NCBI GenBank assembly: GCA_021014945.1
Contig: MU266531.1
Coordinates: 1 to 52,023, forward strand
DNA length: 52,023 nt
Source of the DNA: Leucogyrophana mollusca
Lineage: Eukaryota; Basidiomycota; Agaricomycetes; Boletales
Direction of reading: 5' to 3'
Made by a program: the position numbers and the translations under genes. Positions 43,605 to 52,023 of this stretch are shown here, piece by piece (positions within the stretch are counted from its first letter, which is position 1; the number at the start of each line of letters is the position of its first letter). The notes under the pieces were generated by a model, which was given only the letters and a program-made list of their open reading frames with translations, ran no database searches and was not told the origin of the DNA.

Positions 43605-46600
43605 TCAGATTCCGATGTGAATAAAGACGATCCTCTGGTCTAGGGGGACCTGTTTTTTGTCTACCATCTTCGCGGCCTTGCAGAGGGCTTCAGCTGCTTT
43701 CGCACTATCCATCCCGTCCGCAAACAGATTCCGATAAAATGCAGCCACCATATGGTGTACAATACCATCGTCAACGGCCCACATCGTCCCGATCACGCTC
43801 TTGAAACCTGCAAATTGCATCCCGGCGGCGAGGTGGATGACTTCGTCAGGCGTGGCTTTGTCACAGACGGCAGTGTGACAAGTAGATAAGAAGGCGAAAT
43901 CCGCATGCTCGACGTCAGCTCGAATGATGTCCAGAAGAGAGAGGGGGCGCTCATGCATGACGAATGACGAATTAAAAGGCTGGGCATGGTCTTGTTTGCC
44001 GTGGCAGGCGAGGTGGACCCAACTGTGTTCGCGGAGGGCGTGAAGTACTGCAGTATCTGTGGCCAAGGTATTGGCGAGCTCGATAGAAGGCATCGCCGCT
44101 GGGACCAGGCTCCCAACGAGACTCAACTCTGCGTCAACCGAGTGCAGCCTACTCTCGCCGCTTTTCCAGTCAGGCTTTGCTTGGCCAATGACCGCGATCT
44201 GAGGCGCCACGAGTGCCCCCGTTTGGTCTCTCCTCGATCTGATGAGGGCGGACAGTGTTGGAGTATAGGATGAAACAAAGAGGTCGGACAAATTCACCAT
44301 GCCCGAGCGGTACGAACCAGCGGCATGAAGTGGTAGAGATGTGAACACGGAGGTGGGGCACCACCAAATTCGCGAGCCACTCTGAGCTTGACTTCGAATG
44401 TCAGTGAGCCGGTCGACAATAGGGCGAACAACGAGATCCCAGAGTTGTCTTAGCACATGGATGAGCTGGTTTTGTCTCCGTCTCTCTTCCCCAGGAGAAC
44501 TCGGGCTCTTCAGGACACTCGCGAAATGAGAGGATAACTGGGAGACCTCTTCCAGCGTGATGTGCTCTAGGGGAACATGAAGAGGAGATCCGATATACGT
44601 CACAATGAATGCGTCACACGAATGGCGACTGGCGTTGACTACAATGACAGGGCCTTCTCGAGCAGCCTCCTTGAGATCAGAATACAGTGGAGGCATTAGG
44701 AAGCGGGAAAAGCCCTCCACTTGTCGTATCCGGTCCGCAAGACAATCCCACTCTTTCGCCAGCTGCGAATAGCGTCGAGCTTCCTTGTCGGACGGAGTCA
44801 ACTCGTCGCCCCTGAGTCCTGCAGACGACTGCTCGAGCTGTAGACTGAGTTGTCGAAATTCAAGTGCCAAACTTCCCCCGTGCTCGCTGACCTCTCGAAG
44901 ATGGTCGAGATGAGTGCGTAAATGCCCCATCTGCGTCCATATGATACCTCTCCCTTGCTCTAGGACCTCCACTGCATTCGAAGGATTGTTCCAACGCGCC
45001 GCACACGAGGCAGCATCTGCCGCTAGGGACGAGGGGACCCTCTTTATGAGCTCGTGGCGGGTCGAAGGAGTAGGAGCCATTGTAACATAGCGATCAAAGG
45101 AATCTAGCAAAGTCCGGTACGCATCCGACGCGGAGTTGTGGTTATAACGTTCGGCACTCGCTACCCAAATCTGTGATGCTTGAAGTTGACGCCATGAACC
45201 GGCGCTCCGGCACATAGCAGCCAGTTCGTAATGTCGAAAGGCCTTGTCGAGGAGAGAAGATGTCTCAATGGCAGCCCGGTTGTGCTGCAATAGATAGTTC
45301 GAGGCGAGCTCCAAGTGAACGTCAAGAAAAATCGGATGGCCGGATGCACTGCCGTTCAGTGCAGAGAACAGGGCGTCAAAACTGGCGCCAAGGTCAGCTG
45401 GTTCACCTAGCTGCTCGAATCGGGTGCGAAGGGCAGCAGCAAGTCCATTTTGTGTTACTGAGTGATTCGGGTGTCCTGGTGGACACGATTCAAGTGCCGA
45501 ACGGTAGTGTGTAATAGCCTGTTCCAAGTCAGCCCCGTCGCCACGCTTTATGAAACAATCGTGGAGAGCACCGGCGAGGTTGTTCAGAGTTCTCGAGTGA
45601 TACGGATGTCCTCGCGGACGCAACTCCAGCGAGACTCTATAATGCGTGATAGCTTCGTTTAAGTCAGCTGCGTGATCGAGCTGGTTGGAGCGCGTGCGGA
45701 GAGCCGTGGCGAGGTTGCTCAGTGATGCTGCATAATCGGGGTGTTCTCGTGGACATAAGTTAAGTGCTGCACGATAGTGCAATATAGCTTTCTCTAGGTC
45801 AGCCGTGTCACCGCGCTGGTGAAAACGGGTGCGCAGGGCCGCGGCCAAATTGTTTAGCGAAGCCGAGTGGTCTGGGTGCTCTCGAGGACAAAGCTCGAGT
45901 ACCGCAAGATAATACTCAGTTGCTTGCTCCAGGTCCTCGACGTCGCCTTGCTGGCTGAAGCGAGTACCGAGAGCAGTGGCGAGATTGTTTAATGAGGCTA
46001 GGTGGTCTGGGTGGCCTTCTGGACAGAGACTGAGAGCGGCGCGATAATGCTCGATGGCCTGCTCTAAGTCTGGAATGTCACCTCGATGGTTGAATCGGAC
46101 GCGGAGGGCGGTGCCGAGATTTCGTAGTGTAGAGGAGTGATCTGGATGCCCTCGGGGACAAGAATCGAGCGCCACACGATAATGCACGATAGCCTCTTCC
46201 AGGTCAGCCATGTCGCCTTGCTGGCTGAAGCGGGCACGGAGTGCAGAGGCGAGGTTATTCAGCGACGTCGCATGATCAGGGTGTCCGTGCGGACGTAGTT
46301 CAAGCGCGACACGATAGTGCTCGATAGCCTCCTGCAGGTCAGCCATATCGCCGCACTGGCTAAAGCGGCTTTGTAGAGCGCCTGCAAGGTTGTTTAGTGC
46401 CCTCGCATGATACGGGTGTGTTCGTGGGCGAAAGACAAGCGCTGAGCGATAATGTTCGATAGTTTGTTCCAAATCTGCCTTGTCGCCTTGTCTGTTGAAA
46501 CGAGTCCAAAGAGCGCCAGCGAGATTGTTCAATGAAGTCGAGTGATAAGGGTGTCCTTGAGGCCGCAAGTAGAGGGCTACTCGATAGTATTTGATGGACT

Positions 46601-47046
46601 CGGTAATGTCAGATATTTCGTTTTTCTGTTCGAAACGGGTCTGAAGGGCAGAAGCGAGGTTGTTTAATAACATTGACCGGTCTGGATGGCCTCGAGGGCA
46701 CAGATTAAGAGCTGTTCGATAACACTTGACAGCTTTCTCCAAATCAGCCATGGCACCCTTCAACTTGAAGCGGGTTTGAAGGGTAGTGGCGAGATTGTTC
46801 AACGATGCGCTCGATCGTGAGTGTGTTTCGCTAGTGCCATCGACATGTGCAACTTGTTGGACCTTTAGAAGAAGGCGGCCGACGTTCCGAATTGAAAACG
46901 TTCCCTGCGCTGGCAGCGCAAAGGCTACATAAAACAATCAGAATATACACCACCGAAGCAAATGACGAGACAGGTCAAGCACTTGTGGACTTAATACCAT
47001 TCGCTAATAACTCCTCCACGGTCGCGCCCCCCTCAGCAACTGACAT
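43605..47046 (-). CDS. TPR-CHAT caspase-like protein
   Basis: Two-exon model: 47046-46998 (MSVAEGGATVEELLAN) joined through a 73-nt intron to 46924-43605, giving 1122 residues. The N-terminal half is eleven 45-residue TPR-like repeats (consensus SLNNLA.ALRTRF..RGD.ADLE.AI.HYR.AL with RP.GHPDH). A linker follows, then a C-terminal CHAT domain (about the last 300 residues). It carries the caspase-like dyad: His in WVHLACHG (residue 979 counting from codon 1 of the 46937 frame) and Cys in FLSTCHTA (residue 1020 on the same count). Eukaryotic and bacterial CHAT proteins include separase-like proteases, and some bacterial ones act in defence. The substrate here is unknown. An additional upstream exon starting MGSSCRAT at 47198 is possible and stays in frame. 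Confidence 0.9.
45320..46815 (-). repeat. eleven tandem 135-bp TPR-encoding repeats
   Basis: Each 135-bp unit encodes 45 residues, and phase is kept across all units. The last unit (near 45320-45450) is the most diverged, with ALNGSASGHP replacing the usual RP.GHPDH, and one unit near 45630-45690 has lost the RGD turn. The array is part of the coding region above. Confidence 0.9.
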
Positions 47047-48196
47047 GTCTTCTGTGTTCGACGAATTCCGGGAAGCTTGAATGCGAATAGAAACGTATGC
47101 ATCATTGTCTGCTGTGCTGAGTTCCTACTCAGATCGCCAATCCAGATGGTGATCGATGGCTTGAATGAACTTACAGTGGCCCTACACGAGCTTCCCATTT
47201 TATATTTGACTGAGACAAATGGGCAATACTAGCGGTCTTTCTCGACTGCCCCCCCACCTCGACAAGAGCATAAAAATCGTGGAGGTGAGGAGGTATGATC
47301 AACCCAACAACTCCAACAACTACCACACCTATGTCAGAGAGACAGACATTGGTGAAGTATGATACACACCTGTGATCAAGAATGTCTCCTTGGGTGTAGG
47401 GTGCATATTTGGTACTCGGCGCTATTCATTCAGTTGATGAAGGCTTCGAGTGGTTGCAGAGATGTCGGGCCAAAACTAAGATCGTCCGCAAGTTAGGGCT
47501 GAGGGCGATGCGGCTCATTGCGGCTTTGGGGCGTGTTTGCCTCGAGCTGTGACAAACACTCAGGAAGCGTGAATGGGGCAAGAAGCAAGATGCGCGTGGG
47601 CTCCTTCCTGTCAACAAACATGCTGTATCGGGCCTGGGACTACTTACTGGGGGAAAAGTAGGAGGGTCGCTGCATACCTCTGGCGCCAAGTACTCTGGAT
47701 TGGTAGGTGCGGCCTACGGAAAAATTCGAGAAAAAATCCGAGAGAACGAGATTACTGCGAATAGATGAAGAAGCTCAGCCTATCCAGGCTCACGAACATC
47801 CGTGCTCATCCCACTGGTCGATGTCCATGGGTGAACAAATCTTAAGCGGGTCAAGGACTCAGGCTGCCGAGTTTACTCCAGGAATGGATACTTCGCCGGT
47901 ATCTCGCAGAGTAAATAGGGCAACCTTGGACCGCCGCTTGACCTCGTTCGGACCTGGAAATTTCCATTATCCAGCCTAGTAGTGATCATGACAATCACAT
48001 CTGCATTTTCAAACGCGAGCGACACCGGCGTACCCATATTCTACTAAGTTATCATTCAATTGCCAGTAGTATCAAGCAAGGTATCTCTTAGCATCGAGGG
48101 TGTACTCAAGGCCTGATACGCCCTATTTCAGAACTCGGCTCGACATGGGAGGTGAAGATTTGAGATTTGCTGTGGTGACTGACAATGATGCAGTAT
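47047..48196. other. divergent intergenic region
   Basis: Lies between the minus-strand TPR-CHAT gene and the plus-strand BTB gene. It may contain an extra 5' exon of the TPR-CHAT gene (47198-47175). Frames such as 47707-47979 carry no motif. No other gene supported. Confidence 0.5.
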
Positions 48197-48204
48197 TATA
48201 TATA
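48197..48204 (+). promoter_or_regulatory. TATA box of the BTB gene
   Basis: TATATATA about 75-80 nt upstream of the ATG at 48278, at the spacing seen for the other genes in this window. Confidence 0.5.
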
Positions 48205-48277
48205 CTATCCTCCGCTTGATCCCCATGTGTCCGAATAGCGGCGGATCCTGTGTGCCATCGCTTCCCAGCTGCTCTGC

Positions 48278-51200
48278 ATGAAGAAGTTATCTGAACAACT
48301 GTGTCGTCTCGTGGCCCAAATTAACACAGGTATAGTATCTCAACTTATGAGACCCTTACAGCCGCCTCGTGTCCTTGGTGTCGGCCATGCTGTAATGATA
48401 TTTCGCCAGCAACACCCTGCCCTATCTGGCCTCACAGCCGATTTCTCTTGCTGCCTGTTGAACCTACCCGCGGAACAGAAAGCCAACCTCCCGTCGCTCG
48501 CATTTTCATGGAGTCAGAGTTCAGAGATTTTCGGGAAGCACCTCGCGACATTCGCACCGATTCAACCTACGCGCGTCCGCCCACTGAATTCCACGACTAT
48601 CGCAGAGCGCCACGGCAGAGCCACGCCCTCCCGACCGCCAATCCATCTTTCGACACCGACTTACTAGAGGAATACATGAGTATCAGTGTTGGCGAAGGTG
48701 GAGATTGGCAATTACACGCAGACCATGCCTTTGGCGATCGGAAGAGTGGTGCGATGAACATGGTGAGAGGGTTTATGAGCGGCCTGAGGCGCTTCTCGAA
48801 AGTCATGTCCACGAGCCATATCGTGATCGGGCGGAATACATTCCTCCACAGGGATCTGGAGACGAGCAGGAGAACTTTTCCACGGTATCAGCCAGAGCGA
48901 CAGGATAGTGGGCCCAAGCATCCTGTGGGGGAATTTGTGAGTGGGCTGAGACGCCTCCCGAAGGTTATGTCGAAGGGTCGTCTCAGAGACCGCAAGAGCA
49001 CGCGGCAGGACACGCTACGCACCCTCGATACCGCGGGTCGAAACGCGAGCAAAACAACATTACCTCGGTTACAGCCTAACTCGCAGCTCGGACCCCGGCT
49101 TTCGCTAGATGTGCTGGGCGGCGAGGCAACCGAGATGCCATCCACCGAGCGTCAGCCAGATCAAACCCTCACGCAGTCTCCCATAGCAGAAACTATGAAC
49201 CGCCGCGAATCACTGCGCAATCCCCACCTCGATATCGATAGCTTACATCCTTCCAGCAATTCTGGCGGCGATGAACTCAGACACGACCATGCTCGAGCCA
49301 GAGACGTCACCTGGGTATCTGTGCACACACCACAAACCCGGGGCGATATGACCTCATCGCCCTCCCTTGATCACGTTCCCACACCTCCTGAATCTGAGTA
49401 CATGACCATTGAGCCTTCGCCCAGCCGCCCGGTTTCGCCGCGCGTGCGCACGAACGACAGCACAGATGGCAACCGAGGAGGAAGACCGGAGACGCGACGT
49501 GCAAGATTCACTCTGTCCTTAGTTCAGGAGGATTCGCTCGAACATTCCGACGAGCCTGTAGCCTACCCGCGCAGGCCATGGTCCGACTATGGCACATTGG
49601 AGTCGCCTCTCAGCACTTCTTCATACAGGTCAACCCAGCCTCACTCGCGACTCAGTCGCATCCGGCATTTTGTTCACCAAGTGAACAGTTTGCCGTGGGT
49701 TTCTCCGCGTGTCGCTGCAGACTATGTCCCCGCTCAGTCCAGTCTTTCAAAGTATAGCCGACACCGGGGTTTGAAACTGCCTGTGTCGTGGTACAACACT
49801 CGACTCAGCCGCCCCCGCCCCCGCTCCCTCGACCTTCTCAGCAGCATGTCTACCGAAAGCTGGGAGGAAGTGCCTTCCCAGCACTCATCTCCCAAGCACC
49901 ACGTGCACGCGCATGGTTTAGGCCCCGACACGGACCATCACACAAATCCTGTTCACCCCTCTGGCCAGTCACCATTCGTATCACCGTTCGGGCTTCCAAC
50001 CCCTGGAATTATACCCACTTTGAACAGCCCTGTATATGTGCTTCCACAGCATTCGTCCCGTATCCCAGGATTACCCGTATATTTGTCAGAGAGACCTTCC
50101 TCACCTCCAGGCAGCCGACCCACGTCACAACACGTCAATCCCAGCAGTTGGGAAAACCCTCAACCGGCGCTCGTTGCACAGCCGTTGTTTGTATATGCAT
50201 CTGGCCTCCCGCCTCTTTTTACCTCACCCAGCTCGAGGACCGTCGTAGCTGACCCGGAGGCTCAACAAGCACGCCCTATATCTACACATGCTACCCCTCT
50301 ACCAACCTCTATTTCTCCTCTAAGGGGGCAACAACCAAGACCCGTACAGCAGGCCGGGCACGCTCCCGAGGAAGTCTTGCAGGCGAAGAGGCACGAGTCG
50401 CTCTACTTCTTTGATGGTAATATCGCTTTGTTAGCTCCCAAAGAAAACGGAGCAAACGTCATATTCCGTGTACATAAGTCTATCCTGGCTAGACATTCCC
50501 TTGTTTTTGCGAACATGTTCGTAATACACCCTAGCCAAGATGGCGAAACCCACGATGGCATCCCAGTCGTTCGCATGCCTGAAGACACCGAGCAAACAGA
50601 GAGCCTTCTTAACGCTCTGTATTACCCCGAAAACACGTGAGTCCATGTCGCACCTTCAATTTAAACAATAGCTCGTTTTCTAACCCAAGCAGAGTCTGTA
50701 GTTCCTCCGAGTCGAAAACCTCTCTGACCCACCATGCACCTTTACCGCCCGACGAAATCAGGCGTGTCTTGTATATGGCCACCAAGTACAAGATTTATCA
50801 CCTTCGCAGGGACATCATACATCGCCTACAAATAAACTGGCCTCAATCTTTGGCACAGTGGGACTTGCTCGAAGCAGAATTCTCTAGTATGGACTCGTTA
50901 TCGAAGCAGGATGGCAACGAAGCCTTGCGCGTCATGTACACGCACTTGGACGACTGCTACCCAGAGCCTGTTTCCGCGATTAGGATCGCCCGGGAATGCG
51001 ACGTCCCGTCTATACTCCCAGCTGCATTCTACCATCTTTCACGCTTGTCAGCTACCGTCGACGACTGGAACCATGCTCGAGGTCAGCACCATATAGAAGG
51101 CTATAAACCCCCGAATCCTGGACGGCGCACTGCACGGTGGGACGCTCTACCAGCGTCAGACTTGTTGTGTCTCATCAAAGGCCGGGAGAGTCTCATTCGA

Positions 51201-51473
51201 GCAGAGCTTGATCTCGTTTTTTCTGACGACTGTGGTTGTTATGGTCGGAACGCTGAATGCGTCGGGATCAAAAAATCCGGGTTACTGGAGGAAATTTATG
51301 CCGAGCGCTCGCGCACAGTAGATGTCCTTGCAATGCTTCGACATTATGTGGATCGCACCGACTATGGTGATCAGATTTGTTCTGCGTGCTGTGCCTTTAT
51401 GAAAGGGAGACTCTGCAGGGCACGTCAGACACTTTGGACACAGTTACCTGACTTGTTCCAGCTTCCGAATTGA
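48278..51473 (+). CDS. BTB/POZ domain protein with GLRR-KVM motifs
   Basis: The model joins 48278-48329 (MKKLSEQLCRLVAQINT), 48410-50636 and 50693-51473 in frame to 1019 residues. The long exon has no in-frame ATG before 48508, so either the spliced start or MESEFRDF at 48508 is used. A disordered, Ser/Pro/Arg-rich N-terminal region (about 650 residues) contains two copies of a short motif: GFMSGLRRFSKVMS (about 48769) and EFVSGLRRLPKVMS (about 48931). The BTB fold follows: SLYFFDGNIALLAPKENG, FRVHKSILARHSLVFANMF, then YYPEN and, after the intron, VLYMATKYKIYHLRRDIIHRL. The C-terminal part has clustered Cys (CGCYGRNAEC, CSACC). BTB proteins dimerise and may act as ubiquitin-ligase adaptors, but no such evidence is visible here. 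Confidence 0.85.
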
Positions 51474-51499
51474 TCCTTGTCATTAGGGAGTACTAATCT

Positions 51500-51720
51500 C
51501 CTCCTGTGAGGTCAGATTGAAGATTCGTTCCCCTGGGTACTCGTGTGCTTCCTCTGGAGAGTACGGCTATTGCCAAATGGCGAGAACAACATGATTTAAA
51601 AGGAGAGCACAGCCAAAACTGGACCCTGGCTGAAATGACATACATGCCATGTTTCACTCCTTGAAAGTTGAGCCCCAGGCCTCCACTTCGCTCTCCGAGA
51701 GTATCTCGTGTATTTTGGAT
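51500..51720 (-). pseudogene. remnant of the CCCH gene 3' end
   Basis: Positions about 51650-51715 read on the minus strand as HEILSESEVEAWGS, resembling MMFSESDVEELLS at the C-terminus of the gene at 41907-43329. The downstream flank also matches (AACATGATTTAAAAGGAGAG at 51590 versus AACATGATCTAAATGGAGAG at 41859). Nothing of the TPR or CCCH part follows, so it is a fragment. Confidence 0.45.
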
Positions 51721-51845
51721 AGCGGTTCCTGATGGAAATACAGCCTTCGACGTACACAGCGTACAACCATTGTTCATTCTACGTTCCCTAATACGGTAAC
51801 CCGGCAATTCCCGAGACGCACATGTACTGTAGACGACGCTCATTG

Positions 51846-52012
51846 TACCCTCAGTCTGTTATTCACGACTGAGGGTATGTGTTCATCTGTATAGACGATA
51901 CACACCATACTGACTATACCTTAGACACTAGCTAATACTCCGTGTCTAGGTATATCCATTTATCTAGTCTGTTATTCACGACTGAGGACACTAGCTAATA
52001 CTCCGTGTCTAG
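51846..52012. repeat. hairpin-forming direct and inverted repeats
   Basis: A perfect 11-bp inverted repeat (51846-51856 and 51867-51877) encloses the 10-nt loop TGTTATTCAC. A second inverted repeat (51916-51953, about 12-bp arms with one bulge) encloses TAGCTAATACTCC. The 22-bp core of the first recurs at 51966-51987, and the 26-bp core of the second recurs immediately after it at 51987-52012, now fused. Confidence 0.8.
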
Positions 52013-52023
52013 TTTTCCATCAG

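Noticed and set aside
45320..46815. Possible satellite or non-coding tandem array
   Set aside because: The 135-bp units keep one open frame throughout and encode TPR-like helices, so they belong to the TPR-CHAT gene.

Overview
This window reads as nuclear DNA of a mushroom-forming basidiomycete (Agaricomycetes). Coding regions are cut by many short introns (about 50-130 nt, GT..AG with CTNAY-like branch sites). Gene families typical of that group are present: a TPR-CHAT protein, a BTB protein with a GLRRxxKVM motif, hydrophobin-like small secreted proteins, and an Mx-type dynamin. I see no bacterial operons, no tRNA or rRNA genes and no intact transposon. All gene models are my own splice joins from the sequence and are therefore inferred.

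Layout. 1-3100: 3' part of a GC-rich dihydroxyacetone kinase gene (+). 4596-5201: a small predicted membrane-anchored protein (+). 6560-16625: a roughly 3-kb inverted duplication whose arms each carry one copy of an unrecognised gene (helical/coiled-coil region, hydrophobic segments, conserved C-terminal domain; - at 6802-8302, + at 14982-16361). Between the arms lies an internally deleted copy of a zinc-ribbon gene (9971-11367). 16660-17400: a scrambled fragment of the dihydroxyacetone kinase gene. 19278-20967: a C2-TPR-CCCH gene copy with a lesion. 21409-25241: the complete zinc-ribbon gene (-), with five paired-Cys knuckles. 25805-28620: the spindle checkpoint gene MAD1 (-). 29035-30696: two tandem hydrophobin-like genes (-). 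32192-32550: a MAD1 fragment. 32960-34490: a LamB/YcsF (5-oxoprolinase subunit A type) gene (+). 35496-38531: a dynamin/Mx GTPase (+). 38878-41559: two tandem aldo/keto reductases (-). 41907-43329: a TPR + double CCCH zinc-finger gene (-). 43605-47046: a TPR-CHAT protease-like gene (-). 48278-51473: a BTB/POZ gene (+). The right edge carries a remnant of the CCCH gene 3' end and hairpin-forming repeats.

Overall theme. The window is unusually rich in local duplications. At least seven genes have a second full, broken or partial copy in the same 52 kb: dihydroxyacetone kinase, the helical/membrane gene, the zinc-ribbon gene, the CCCH gene, MAD1, the hydrophobin-like gene and the aldo/keto reductase. 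Housekeeping genes (MAD1, dihydroxyacetone kinase, LamB/YcsF) are interspersed with lineage-specific ones. The right third (Mx-type dynamin, TPR-CHAT protein, BTB protein) resembles genes linked elsewhere to immunity or regulated cell death, but a shared function here is only a hypothesis. The least explained items are the zinc-ribbon array gene and the mirrored helical/membrane gene pair.
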